Part shown: piece by piece, positions 20,855-34,543 of the stretch
Layout: each line of letters starts with the position of its first letter
Position numbering within the stretch: the stretch's first letter is position 1
Assembly: GCA_963965975.1 (NCBI GenBank)
Contig: OZ014422.1
Span: forward strand, 2,604,001 to 2,668,000
Origin: Xestospongia bergquistia
Lineage: Eukaryota; Porifera; Demospongiae; Haplosclerida; Petrosiidae
DNA length: 64,000 nucleotides
Reading direction: 5' to 3'
Program-made: the position numbers and the translations under genes
The notes under the pieces: model-generated
What the model was told of the DNA's origin: nothing
The model's input: the letters and a program-made list of their open reading frames with translations, nothing else
Database searches by the model: none

Positions 20855-23800
20855 TTAACTAGTCAAATCTAGATTCAACAATGATGTGTCATGACCATAT
20901 AAATCAGAATGATTTGAAGTCCCAGAATCCAAGAACGGATGCATTTCTGTACTTGTCATAAAAGCTGTGAGATTTCCACTTGAATTCTTTAGCCCGGAGT
21001 CATCCAGGCCTAATTGAAAATGCTCGTAGGGTTGTATCGAACCTAAAGTATGCATGTCTGGTACGTAACTGTGCATACTGGGTGATCCACTCAAGATTGA
21101 ATTGTTGCTTTCAAGATTCATCCAGCCAATTTCATTGTATGCCGATCCAATCATTGGTTTTACATCTCTCGAGGAATTTGCCATGAGACCAAGATCTGTT
21201 CCGTGAAGTCCTGGTTGTCTTGGAATTCCAAACATGACGCTGTCTGATTGAATGGAGCCTTGTCGAGGTTGTAATCTTGTATTGTTGTCAAAAGACAATT
21301 GGTTCAATGGTGGACCTAAACCAAGATCTATTACAAATTGTTAAATCATTAATTCACCACAAAGATTAACATTACCTTGTTCACTGTGATCAAATATCTC
21401 CAACAAGTCAGTCAACTGATCGTGGTCAATCTAAAGACAGAAAAAGTTCAACTCATAATATTTACAATACTATGAAACACTCACATCCATTAGGTCATTT
21501 GAAGGCATGCCTTCATCAGCTGGAAACAGTAAGTTGTCTGTGTTGGGAACCATAGGTTTTGACTGGGGTAATAGAGTAGTTGGGATATCTAGACTTAAGG
21601 ATGTATGGAGATGGTTTGTAGAGGGACCAGACAGGCTAAATGACCGTTGGTTAATAGCTGCAGCTCGAGGACATAGATATGAATTTGACATGTGTTCTGG
21701 TGGTTGTGGGAACTGTGTGTGTGTATGTCGACCAGGATAGGGAGGAGGGTTAGGGAGAGAGGCACGTCCATGACGTCCTTGTTGAAGGACACCAAAACTG
21801 TTGGAAGACATGTGAGAATTTGTCATAAAAGATGGAGGAAGCATGTGAGAAGAAGAGGAAGATGTAACTTGGAGGGAATCAGAAGTAGGAGTCTGTGCAG
21901 TGACAGGACAGGGTGATTGTTCCATCAGATCTTGCAGGAAATTGTTCGTTGAGCTAGTGGGAGATAGTTGTTGTGGAGAAGAAGGTAGAGATTTGGAATG
22001 AGATGTGGTACCATGATGTGACTGAGGCAATTCTATTACTGCCTTGGAACAGGGTACTTTAATAGCAATCATGTGTTTCAAATCTGGACGAGGTGCTACT
22101 GTCTTTAGTGATTTGGAACTAAAGTAATCAACTTTTTGCTGTGCTATAATCTGATCAAATTGAGTCTGAAATTCAGCAGCTGGTAATACTTCTGGTAGCT
22201 CCGTCGTGTCCATTCTAGTCTCCTTAGGTTGAAAGAAAGAAGAGGATGAAGATGAAGACAAACCTAAGTTTTTGGAGTTTCCAGGAAATTGAAATACGGG
22301 AGAAGGTACAGGAGACTCAGGAGATGGATTGGAATCTAGACTTGATGTGTGACTCATCTTCTTGTCCTTAGATGAATCTTGCAGCACAGTAGAGGGCAAG
22401 ATACCGCTGTTATGATCCAGCAACCGTTCTATTAGCTCCACTTTTTTACCAGAGACAATTAAGTTCAATTCTTTACAAGCAGCTTTGAGATTGTTCACTT
22501 TCAACTCATCTAAACGTACTGTTATAGACCCAGTACCATTAGGATTGTGTACTTTAATGTCTTCTGGTATTTCATGAGTTTTAGTGACACAACTAGTATT
22601 TTTCTGAGACTCCATTCCAGCCGTCTTTGGTTTCAACATAGCCTGAGCTTTCTCTGTCAATGCAGAGGGCATGTTTTTGAGGAGATCAGGCAGTTTTGAA
22701 GCCAGCACTCCATTTGGGTATTGCTGTTGCAAAACTTGAAGTTGTAAGAACAATTGTTGCTGTTGTAGTAATAGAGCATAGGGTGTATCCATTTTGGGAG
22801 GTTTTGAAGGTGCCGTTTTTCCTCCTTTGCCATTACTTTTTGTAGGAGGAACATACTCATGATAGCGAAGTTTACGATATTTTGGTTTCTGCTGTTTCTT
22901 TCTTGATTGACTTGGAGATGGTGCTTTACCTATCTGACCAGTTTGAGGCTTTGAACTTCGACTCAGTATAGCTGGAGGAGGGGTTGGGGTTAAGATGGGT
23001 GGAGATATAAGTCTTGGGGGTGATTTCTGTGGAGACAGAACTTCGCTGTATGGGTCACCAGGAGATTGTGCTGGGCTGGACGAATCACTGCTTTTCAAAT
23101 CTCGTTGGCTGACTGGAGGACTGATGTCATCTTTAGTGTTTGACAAGGAGAGGGAAAGGCCAGAGTTTGGTGTTTCTTGTGGTTTAAATGATCTAAAGGA
23201 TTTGACAGCTTGAGCTAAACTGGTGTTACTCGGTTCAAGAATACGTCCTTCAACTAATTCAAGGACTCCTGGTCTATTAGCTATTCTCTCATTCAAATTG
23301 TCTGCTAATTTCTTCTTTTGTAATTGTAATTGTTGAGCATGTAGTGATGGATCAACAGCACCTTTAATATCTATAAGAAAAGGCAACAATTAAGGGGTAA
23401 TCACTAGGGGTTTACCCTCAAAATATACTCTATATTTTAATCCTATTAAAAAATAACAATTTCTAAAATCAGTACATACTAAATTAAATATAATAATTAA
23501 CTTAATTTAAATCAGTCTTATAAGGATGTTAAAAAACACTCCAATAAATGCTCCATCAATAGATACACAACAAATCACTCTCTCTCCAAAAACTGCCAAT
23601 GTACTAATATCTTACAACACACTGTTATCACCTCTTTATCTTGTGAGTCGCCATTAACTACATTACATAGATATCATTACTAGTCTAACATGACTATTGT
23701 CCATAAAGAACACAAATCATTACTAAACAACTCATAATCACTAATAACCACATAAAACGACAGCTCAGCACTACATTGAGGACTTCTCTGTCATCATGTG

Positions 23801-26776
23801 ATAATGGGTACTTAACATATTTGGTACAATAAGTGGTTGGTCTTATCAGATGATAGTAAATGTGAGTGGATGACAGATGGGAATTGTACTAAATAATCAT
23901 TTCTCGCTGATTGAGTACACTATGTAACCCACTCACAATTTATATGTGATGTGTTCAGTAATTTGTTACTATGTAAACTGACATGAGAGTACATGTACAT
24001 GTCTATATGTACATGTACATGTGTTATAAATAAAGAATGTATATTCTCAGTAGAATTATCGCAATCATATTACATACAGTAATAAACATTGGCTCCAAGA
24101 TATTTAGGAAGAACAAGTTTGTTTGTCTTCTAAGAAAACATGCATGCAGTTCCTTAAACAACCAAATCCCTTCTGAAGTTCTGACTGAACTTAGTATTAT
24201 AATATTCACAGCTATAATCCCCTAAGACTTAATAGGCTATATTGTCTTTCCCCCCAAGACAAGAAAGTTCTAGATACCACAAAAGGACCATATGGCCACC
24301 CCCAAATATCCTGTGATCAATGTACTAATCATAGACTTCAAGTGAAATCATTTCCTGAGCCACATGTACTGATTTCTTATCTATCTATCATGACATATCC
24401 TACTATTAAGAGTCTGGGAAGTGACAATGACACATACCAGGTAGAATGTTTCTCTTGTAAAGTTCACTTCGAGACACTCTATCCCTTAATTTTTGTTGTA
24501 AAGTATCTACTGTCTAGAGGGAGAGAGAGAGAGTGAGTAACATTGAGAGTAAATGTAGATAGTTCACCTTTGCTCTCTGCAACTGTTGTGTTTGAGCCAG
24601 TATGATTGGAGAAGTTGACACAGCTGAAATGAAAGCGAGAAAAGGTGGTAAATATAAAATATGAATAGTATTTAGAGTAATGACTAATTCTGTGTGTTTT
24701 TGTAAGATCAAAGCCTAAAAATATTCTTCAGAACTTAATTCAACCACAGAAGCTCAAGTTTAAAGTCTACTAATCACAAAACCACAATAACCTCCCAAAA
24801 CAGAAATAAAGTATGCCTATATAAACTTATAATTAGAATATTATGACTTAATTAGAACATATATGGTCCACAGAAGTGTAGTGTGATACTCCATTAGGAG
24901 AAAATGAAATTAACTAATGACAGCATTGTAGGGTCAACTGAATCACTACAAAATATTGACATCACTGTAAATCCATTCACATGACATAATTTTAAATGTT
25001 AACTGCATTTACATGATTGTCAGTTAGAACTGTAACAGATTATGAATGATGACTCTACAATAACAAGAGTGGGTAACTCCAGATGTATTTAGTATGTAAG
25101 AATACTGTGTATATAGAAGATTGTACATACATTTGAATACTTTGTATATCTCTTGTGTACAGATAGATACATGTGTGATTATTATGTGTTCTGAGATGTA
25201 TTTGTATATTATGGAAGCTATTTAAAATTGAAACTGTTTAAGAAAGGAAATGTAATGATAAACATAATGTAGTTGATTTTATTATAGACAGCCAAGTCAT
25301 TTGAGCAATATCACATTAATTTATTGCGTACTAATCATTATAATTACACTCACAATTTGTTCAAGATCTACTCTAACACACCTACTGGTACAATAGTCGG
25401 TATGTAATGAGTAGTAATATGGTTTATTTAGCAAAGGAATGCGAGTAAAGATAATAGAACAGTCAACAAGTGGAGTTACTATGATATAAATGACTAATCT
25501 TTAGTCTCATACCTATAATTTCAAGTCACCTAATTTATTTGTCATTGGTTTAGTTTCAGACTTTCGTCAACATTATAATTATAAAGGAAATAAACATTTT
25601 GCATAAATATTTGATTTTTGTCATAATGCTTACACAGTGCACTTAGTAAGTATCCTATTGAAGAGTGCTCTATATATGATATATATGTGTGTGTGTGTTC
25701 AAATCAATAACATATTACCAACTGACCCCACATTACTACAACAACAACAACAAGACGTCATTACAATGGAATTGTTAGAATTATATCTACATGTCTTTTA
25801 ATCAATTTCAAATCATATATAGTATTAAGACTAAGGATAGTTGAGTGGTTGACTGCTACACAACCCACCTGGTAATATATTTCTCTGTATTAACAAATCT
25901 CGCTCAGCTCTACATTGTAACTTCTTTTCTAACTCTATACAAGAGAAACACACAGTAAGTTGACATAAGAAGCTAATAACTAACAAACAGACAGATGATG
26001 ATGACATTGATGCCCTGAGAAACAAATGGGATGTCTACACACACTATGGTAACATACAAGATAGACAGACAGCAATAGCTACTTAGACAGACAGATAGAT
26101 TTACCAGACAGATAAATGACAATAACAAATTAACAATCTACTCTTATCATCACTCTCACATTCCTACAACTAATCAACTGTTGCTATGTAACACCACCTT
26201 AGATAACCAGAAGAGACCCAATGTCTGTAGACGTCCCATTGATAATTAAATTACAATGATACCTTAACAATGTCAAGCAATAAGGCCACAATATTATTAA
26301 TAATACATGAGAAAAACTGGTTAGACTACAAACAATTCACTCAATATAATTATTGTATAATGCATTTATTACTACAAATACAATGATGGCCTCGCTTTTG
26401 TTTTATATGGGTTGATTAGGTTAGTTATAGTTTTAATCTAATTACTGATCTGTTTTGGTCATGATTAGATTAGGAATTGATGGAGAGACTTATAGTAAAG
26501 GGTGTGGGATGTCATATGCCAAAGGCAAAGATGACAGAACAGATGCCAAAGTTTAATGGATGGATGAGTGAACAATTAAATAAGTAAATGAGACATTAAT
26601 ACAATAATTACATGTAGTTTTATTGTGTGATTCATATGTGGTTAATAAAGATATAACTGTTTACCTTCTTGTACTATAGATCTGTCTTTAGAAGAATAGT
26701 CAACAACTTCTTCACTATCTTGAATAAGAGGATCAAATAACATGACCTCATCTGCTGTATCCATGCTTGTAGCCAT
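20855..26776 (-). CDS. MRTF: Myocardin-related transcription factor (MRTF)
   Basis: Actin-regulated SRF coactivator. Seven exons, frame-consistent: 26776-26665, 25934-25869, 24623-24568, 24513-24438, 23370-21485, 21430-21376, 21327-20855; 907 residues. Three RPEL G-actin-binding motifs are visible: residues about 38-59 (RAERDLLIQRNILP, degenerate), 80-103 (RVSRSELYKRNILP) and 125-155 (RPGVLELVEGRILEP, canonical). Then come a basic SRF/nuclear-import region (KPKYRKLRYHEYVPP), a Gln/Leu-rich stretch (LLLQQQQLFLQLQVLQQQ), a SAP domain (VNNLKAACKELNLIVSGKKV), a possible short coiled coil (FQTQFDQIIAQQKVDYF) and an acidic C-terminal activation region (LTDLLEIFDHSE). Family knowledge: release of G-actin from the RPEL motifs frees MRTF to enter the nucleus. 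The 5' UTR exons, if any, were not placed. Confidence 0.93.
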
Positions 26777-27769
26777 GTTTATCTGTGTGTGTAAGAGAGA
26801 GAGAGAATTAAAAGTTGTACAACAGGAAACAAGCTGTGAGAGGAACACGAACAATCAATTGTTATAACACCACTATTGAGAGAGTAGTATAATACAATAT
26901 GTACATCACATAACTTAGAATTTATATTAGCCTTAGGCCAACCAAGAAACATTATGAAAGGACGTTATGTAAACTCATCAGAATTGATCATTTTGTCGAT
27001 CACCTTGTACAATGCCAAAGAAGCAAGGAACATCATTCAGTGATCATTGTCAAACACAAACTCATTCATAACTTGTTCCGGATCGGATATTTGTAGCTTG
27101 TTTTAGTAAAATGTGCTAAAAATAGACACCCTCCAACGGGCACACACACAAGAAGCATTATTGTTAAGTCAAGTTTCTTCACGTGACATCCTTTTCATTA
27201 CTAGACACAACTTTACAGTTAATGGGCAGTAATGAGGTAACACTAGACATATAAACTTGTACAGTAATAAAGCAAAACAGTGAATAGTGACCAGCCAACA
27301 ATGTATTATGATAGCCCTGTTTAAAATTGCTAATATGGAACATGTCAGTTTGAAAGGGTTTATTAGCTGCCAGTAAACTGCTAATTAAGGAATACGGCTA
27401 TAGCAAATTACTGTTAATATTTTAAAGCATTGTCTAGCTTTTTAACGCAAGATAATAAGTTTTTCAATTGTCTAAATTTGAGAAAGTAGGAGTATAGTCA
27501 AGAAGGGCTAGAATTAGGGCACATTAGTAGAACTAGATCTATTAAATTAGACGAGACAATACACATACAGAAAGATAAGTAAAGTAACCGGGCTCACCTG
27601 CTTTCACATTTAAACTTCTAACCACAGTCTATCAGAGAGATAGAGTATCCTAAAATTAGTTAAATAACTTTTAGATCACAACTCCGTATAATTCCGGCTA
27701 CTTCCGATATTTTCTGGGTGTAGTTATTACGACTCCGCCCATTTGTAAGTTGAACTAACTCATGAGACA
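26777..27769. promoter_or_regulatory. Divergent MRTF / syntaxin-8 intergenic region
   Basis: About 1 kb between two divergent start codons; must contain both promoters and 5' UTRs. No clear TATA box or paired site was picked out. A splice-like region near 27600 (CACCTG) could belong to an MRTF 5' UTR exon. Confidence 0.5.
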
Positions 27770-29547
27770 ATGGCTTATCAGTCACAAGACACATGGTAAG
27801 ATGTCATTAATAGTACTAACAATATTAGTATATTATGTGTCTATTGTTAGGTCCAATGATTATGACTATCTGGTTGATTTAAGTCACCAGATACAAACCA
27901 AACTCCGACGAAGAGGAGGTGGGGCACAAGTTAGTTATTAATAATTAACTATTATTGAAATTGATAAGACTATCAAATAGATACATTGTCTGTTGCATAG
28001 CATTGTATTTAAAATTCAGTATTAGCTATTAGAGAATTAGATCAGTTTGGTTTATTAAGTATAATAATATCTAAGTTGTTTTAAGTTAAAATTACTTAAT
28101 GAGTACAATTAAAAGCTACACACAATTAAATCTTTTAAGATTTACTATAGTTCCTAATACCTACAATTAACAGAATCCTAAAAGAAATATTTTCCTTTGA
28201 AGTGTCCTTTGGATAGTTGTCTATAAACTAGTTATAGCCTAGTTATAAAATCTGTTAGTTTCTGTCACTTCCTCCAACTTTATAGCACCCATATAAAGTA
28301 CAGGTGCTAACACATTTCCTTTAAAGGTCTCTTAGATATAGAGTAGTCTACTCTAATATCTATGGTTATAGTAGAGTGTACCATAGTGTGAGTATTTCCT
28401 CTTTCTATCCTGTCAAGAGAGATTGTCTATAGTTTATGTATATATAATACATGTAGTATGAATTACATTGTGGTGATTGTACCAGATGTTGGGAAAGTGG
28501 TATGATTTTCACAGGTGGCATAATTCACCTTTAAATCTATTTCATTAGTTATTATTACACTGTTATTATTGTGGTCTTGACCCAACTATAGTAGATTTCA
28601 ATTTTCACAAACTGTTTTTTTTATTCTTCTTTTATAGAGAGAGATATCAACACTTCTCACAGAATACAAACATGGTATTAACTCTTTAAAAAGACTGGTT
28701 AATCATCGATCTATGTATCCTCCCTGTCTCTATGACATTTGATGACTGTATGAGTGTTGAGACATGTATCTTTCTTATTGTGTAATGCAACTATAAACAG
28801 TTAGTGTTCAACATCATATCACTTGTTTATTATATGGACATATACTGTTTGCTCCTTAACTGGTATTAGTTCTGAAAGAGAGAGGCAACAGAGACAAAGA
28901 CAGCTTGATGAGCTCACTGACAAGTAAGCACCTCTTCCATATTGTTTTAAACTGTCACCTTTGTAACAGACTAGATCAGTTTAACAGATCACTCACACTT
29001 AACAGTCATGATAGCCTATCTAATGAAGATGGGTCTCGTTCTCGTACTGGTGGTACAGGACCGGGTCTTGGGCAGAGGATGAGTGTGGAGGAAATACAAG
29101 CAAAACAGAGACAGATAATTGCAGGTTAGACAATAAAATTTGTATAATATAATTAGTGTAAACAATATTTACCAGAACAAGACCGTGGCCTGGATGCTAT
29201 ATCAGCTGCACTGAGACGACAACAAAAAGTCGGTCTATCTATTCAAGACGAAGTCACTGAACACAATGGTAAGTGGGATACACTCCCTTATTAATTATTC
29301 ATTAACTTGATCATGCCAGTGATAATTGATGACATCAGTGCTGGCACTACTCGTGCAGATGCTAGAATTAAGCGAGAGACACAACGTGTTGAAGAGAGAA
29401 GGAAGAAAGAAAAAACATGGTGTACATGCAGTAAGAATGAATCATGATATTATAATTTAAACATCATTTTCTTAATCTCTAGTGTTATGGACAGTGGTTA
29501 TTGTGTTAGCTATAGCAATAATTGTGATATCTGTAGTACCAAAATAA
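27770..29547 (+). CDS. STX8: Syntaxin-8 (endosomal Qc-SNARE)
   Basis: Tail-anchored SNARE acting in late endosome fusion. Nine exons give 220 residues (human 236): 27770-27795, 27851-27929, 28638-28697, 28805-28824, 28870-28923, 28970-29124, 29176-29268, 29320-29430, 29483-29547. The SNARE motif begins RQIIAEQDRGLDAISAALRR with the zero-layer Gln in IQDEVTEHN, and ends at basic ERRKKEKTW before the membrane anchor MLWTVVIVLAIAIIVISVV. The Arg/Gln-rich segment ERERQQRQRQLDELTDK aligns with GDRRQNLLDDLVTRE of the human protein. The 20-base exon at 28805 is my least certain exon, but it is what keeps the frame between the exons on either side. Confidence 0.88.
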
Positions 29548-29820
29548 ACAGCTGGAAAATGTATAAGTTATTATAATTATTATTTATGTATTTTGTGAAT
29601 ATGTACGTGTCATATTATTTAAAATTATATTAATTACCAGTTAAATCACTATTAAAAATTGTAAAACTGTTTTTGTATGAAATGACTTTATACAGCTGGT
29701 TTCAAGTGATAAAAGTTAACTAAATATCTTCTATTGACTCATGACTCATACAACTGTTTCTTAGCATCAATCTAGAAAAGTAATCTATCACATGTAATAT
29801 CTATAATATATATATATATA

Positions 29821-32800
29821 TCATACTTCTTCCTGGCCTGCCAAGTACTGGTCGATATCACCTTCATCTACATCACTTAAACTCTCATCTTCCTAAAAAG
29901 GAAATAAACAATAGCATTTTGTCTTGATCGGCAGACTTACTGTCCAATTAAATTCTGGTATGGGAACACAGGGTGTCCCAGTAGTTCTAGTTGAGGAGTC
30001 TTCCAAGTCTTGGTTCTTCCGTTCCTCTTCTTCCTGTTGAATCACATGACACAAGTCATCAAATACTATCTTACCTTTTTTTTCTCTCTGTTAGTTCTAG
30101 TATTAAGAATGATAGGTCATGTGATAATTACATGATAATCAGATGACTTACAGAGTCCTATCAGCAAAGAGATAGGTCTTGTTCTTAATAATAGTTGGTA
30201 GATATCGAAGAACTGTTATACTAGTTAGCTTACGAGCTTGAACTTCTGATTCTAAATAAAAAGATTAGCTTTAAGGAAGACTTCAAAATTTCACTCACCT
30301 AGTGATGGGACTTTAATTGCCAATCTATACAAGTTCATTCTAATTTGAGAACAATGCTAACAAAAGATAATTTAATAATTATGTTGTTCTTACTCGTTTA
30401 AACATCAAAGAGGCAATATCAACCTTTTTAGCTACACACTGAATTACTTCCTGTATAAAACACAAGTTAGAAAGGGCGTGGTCAAAAGGGCGTGGTTACT
30501 TTGTGCGTTTTACATTTGCGAATGTACTCCAGTGCCGTCACAACAATAGCAGAGAGTAATATAGGGTTACAGGTCCTAGACATAAGAGCAACTCAATACA
30601 CCAGTACAATATATTACTTACACTAAATTTTGCTCTAATTCCGTGGTCTGTAATAGTTCCCATAAACTAAAGAACAAAAAGTGTATAGAGACATATTAAA
30701 TAACTTCTACAGTTTGTCAAGGGTAGGAACTTAATATACAGATGTCATACAACTTTCAAAGATCAACTTACCCAGAAGCTAAAGCTATACATTGCTTTTT
30801 CTCACTGAGATCAGTCACTATTTCTAGTGACTCTATGTGGTCAGCCATCACTTCTTGAACAGTAGTCTCTCTAGGCTAAAGAGAATAAAAACAGAATGAT
30901 TATAACAATATAACTTACTGGTATACAAGCTGGTTTAAAAGATGACAGCTGTTTTAATTGTTTGATCATTTTTCTGAGACGTTTACCATTAATATTAATA
31001 ATACTCTGTTATGGAGATGAAATAGATAAATAGAACTCTCTTTCTCTCACCTTAACTTTCCTAAAAGACATTGGAGACTGGTCTGTGGCAAATATAAAGA
31101 TTATCCTAATAAGACAAAAAAATGGGATGTTAAATTTTATCTCTTCTTACCCTCCAGCAATTATAGCATCTTTAATTGTACGTCCAACTTGCTCGTGTTC
31201 ATTCACATAATTGGAGAGTTTCTCTAAACACTAAGGGGTGTGGTAATATGAGAATAATTATGAAATATTTGCTAATAAATCATAGCATATTATTTTATCC
31301 CTCACACTCAAAACATACCAAACAGTCCCAAATAGTGGGTCAAATAATTTCATGTAATCAGTAATATGTATGAATAAATGTAAGTCAGTAGTTAAAGGTC
31401 AAAGATCAAAGGTGAACATTGTGATACAAGATTTTAGACTGTTATAATGTTAGTCTCAAATGTTTAGGGCTCTTGGAATAGAAAAAATAGATACATAGAG
31501 GATGTTGAGGGGAATTGAAATTCATGAGTTTCAGTCAAAGTATTGTCTTGTGTCACACTATTCACTATTAAGTGGGTATGTTGGATGCATAATGTCTATT
31601 ACTAATAAGTCATTGAAAGTTTGAGTATAAATGATAACAATTGAGTTTATAATGTGAATCAGCGTAGTTTGTAACAGTATTTGTATTTAGAATAATCCAA
31701 TGAAATATTAACATAAAAAACAATAAAAAGAATGTCTATAGGTCTAGCAAGAAAGTAATAATGTATAACCACATACCCCAAATGCTTAGCATTAACTAAA
31801 CATAACATATAGTCTTGTCCCCAGACAACAACTCACTAATGCGGAAAAGGGCATCTTGCACACTTTGAGTTTTTTCTTAGAACTAGATGCTTTAACCAGA
31901 AGGAATTTCAATGACCAATCAAGTTATCACATTCATGTGATATCATATATTTAACACTACCGGAATACAATTGCTCGAGACTAAGATGGAGGCTATTCCA
32001 AGACTACAGGTGTCTGTTCCAAGTGCTCTGATTACTAAAGCAATTGATTTGTTTTGCTTTTATGAGTTTGGCTACTTAAAACTAAAGGTAAGTCAAGTAA
32101 AAGCCATTTGTCAATTTTAATATGGAAGGGATTTTTAATACATTTACCAATCTATGTGGAGGGAAATCTCATTTCTTGCTTTGTTGTTCTTCTGAACAAT
32201 GAATAGCTATCACAAATATCAAGGTGAGGAAACTATACTCCGCCTTACAAAGAAGCCATTTTGTTAAAGTCATGTGACCAACATCCACTTTCATATTTCC
32301 TATAATGCCAAGAAAGTGCTCCAAGTGTGGGAGACAACCCTTTTTGCATTAGTGAGTAGGCAGGTGTCTGGAGACAAGATTATATATACATGACAGTAAT
32401 GTGGGCTTCCTGCTGAACAAATAGGTACTGCACATAAAAATATCTAACCAGTTTTTTCATATGTTCTTGAAGTCTCATTTTGTCAGCTATTCTTCTAAGT
32501 TCTCTCATCAAACGAACCTACAATAATAAATGCAGATAATAACTCATATAGATTATTAGGTACACTTTAGAATGTTACAAGCAAATTCCATGAAACATAC
32601 CCATTTTGCAACTCTTGTGGACTCAGGATTGCCAAATCGAAGACGAGGTCCTCCTCTATACATATATAAATTTAATGTATTAGTAATAACTTTATTACCT
32701 TGCTGTTGTTGGTTTAGATGGCCTAATTGGAGCTATATAGTCTTGAGCGTCTTTCCTGTCGTCTATAGAGCCTGCCTCCATCACAAATCCACATTCTTTA

Positions 32801-32992
32801 CATACCTGAGGGAGACAAATTACAAAATGGACAATTGGCTACAGCATATAAACGTACCAACACATCTTCGGATGCACAAGTGTCCCTTAAGAGGTCTTTC
32901 CCACCACAATTGGCGCATGTTCCGTTTTCTTCGTCAACGAGAGTGAGCTCTGCTTTTTGCTCTACACAAGCTTTCTCCACTTCAATCTCCAT
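29821..32992 (-). CDS. BRF2: TFIIB-family Pol III factor, BRF2-like
   Basis: Sixteen exons, all in frame, give 404 residues (human BRF2 419): 32992-32858, 32805-32699, 32655-32601, 32517-32449, 31230-31151, 31105-31051, 31005-30919, 30875-30772, 30666-30622, 30575-30500, 30450-30394, 30356-30299, 30251-30152, 30096-30075, 30033-29941, 29892-29821. An N-terminal zinc ribbon (CANCGG, then CKECG) is followed by two all-helical cyclin-type repeats (LEKLSNYVNEHEQVGRTIKD; CNPILLSAIVVTALEYIRKC). The tail LSDVDEGDIDQYLAGQEEV resembles the BRF acidic ISDSEIEQYL-type end. By family, such proteins join TBP in TFIIIB; BRF2 serves U6-type promoters. Length favours BRF2 over BRF1, but a divergent TFIIB relative is possible. 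Intron 4 (31231-32448) is unusually long and holds an inverted-repeat element. Confidence 0.7.
31800..32395. repeat. Inverted-repeat element in BRF2-like intron
   Basis: The reverse complement of about 31800-31880 resembles 32310-32395 (shared words: AAGTGTG, GCATTAGTGAGT, GTCTGG, GACAAGA). The pair brackets about 430 bases, so this is probably a fold-back or MITE-like insertion. Inside, at 31986-32087 on the plus strand, is an exon-like piece starting MEAIPRLQVSVPSALITKAI and ending at a good GTAAGT donor; I cannot assign it to a family or find a partner exon. Confidence 0.45.
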
Positions 32993-33261
32993 TTTAAACA
33001 AGGTGTGGTCTAAAATTGATAGGCGTGGTTTTTATCACATGTAAACAGCTGATCTTCTATAGCAGAGCTGTTTTTTGTAAGATAGCTTAGCTGTTTCGCC
33101 CCCTCTACATAAATATGATTCGGTGAAATACATGCTGGTGATCTGAAGATAAACAGTGCCTCTGTTATAAATCAACGAGAAAAATCACCACAGCAAATCT
33201 CCAGTTCGTGAACGCATTTTGTCTACTATTAAAAAAGGAAATTGAATAATCGAATTCAGTA
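32993..33261. promoter_or_regulatory. Divergent BRF2-like / kinase-kelch promoter
   Basis: Only 269 bases separate two divergent start codons, so the two genes share a compact, probably bidirectional promoter. No specific factor site is claimed. Confidence 0.6.
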
Positions 33262-34488
33262 ATGGCTTCACTAACTATCAAATTACCTCCTGGATTCCCC
33301 AAAGAATACATGATTGAAGGAATAGAAGTTTTAGAAGACCGTAAGCTAGGTGAAGGAGCTTATGGTATTGTCAAATTGGCAAATTATCATGGACTCACTG
33401 TAGCAGTTAAGAAACTTCTTCCTTCTTTCTTCCCAGTTGGTGTAGCTGTCAATCAACTAGATGATGAAGCTTATATTATACTGGAATCTTTCTTCAATGA
33501 ATGCAGTAAGCTTAGTCGTATACGTCACCCTAACGTCATCCAACTTTTGGGAGTCACTGTCGACAAAGAGACACGCCTCCCAGCTATTGTAATGGAGCTA
33601 ATGTACGAGAGTCTGTCACAACTTCTAAAACGTACATCATCACTGCCTCTATTTATAGAAGTCAATATTTGTCATGATGTTGCCAAAGCATTAGCTTACC
33701 TTCATGGAGCCTTTCAACCACCTATGGTTCATCGTGACCTTTCCTCTAACAATATTCTTATCAGTAAAGACTATCGAGCCAAAGTCACTGATTTGGGTGT
33801 GTCCAAATTTGAGTCCTCCTCTTTCTTTCAGCGTATTGCCAATACACCTGCTCCTGGAACATTAGCTTATATGGCTCCTGAAGTCAGACATATTCCCGCT
33901 GACTGTTCCCCAGCGATGGATATTTTTGCATTTGGAGTCATTATTGTTCAAATTCGTTCGCATAAATTCCCCAATCCTGGTCCAGAACAAGAGAAAGGAA
34001 GACTTGGATTCCCCAAAACTATCCCTGAAGTAGAACGTCGACACAATCATATCAAATTAATGGGTAGAAACCATCCCTTGACTACTATTGCTATGGCGAC
34101 TCTTAAAAATAATCCTAAATCTCGTCCTAATGCTCTAGAGTTGTGCAATGATCTACAGAAGATACAAGTAACTAGTTCATATGAAGAAAGTAGACTAGCC
34201 TGTCAAATTAGGGTAATAAATAATATGTATTTTTGTGATTCTTTTGTTCTTTTTACAGGATGGCGAGGCTGAAAGAATCAGAGAACAAATTTCAACTCTT
34301 CAACATGATTTGGAGCAGACTAGAGGAGAATTAGTGTTAGCTGTAAGTAATTTAATAAATAATACAGATTTCTGTCTCCTCCATTGTTGTAATAGTTAGT
34401 GGTGGTGTGTCTGTATGTCTAGACAAACTAAATATTATCCCCCCCCCCTCTCTGTCTCTCTCCATTTCTCTGTCTCTGTTTCTCTCTG

Positions 34489-34543
<55 letters not shown>

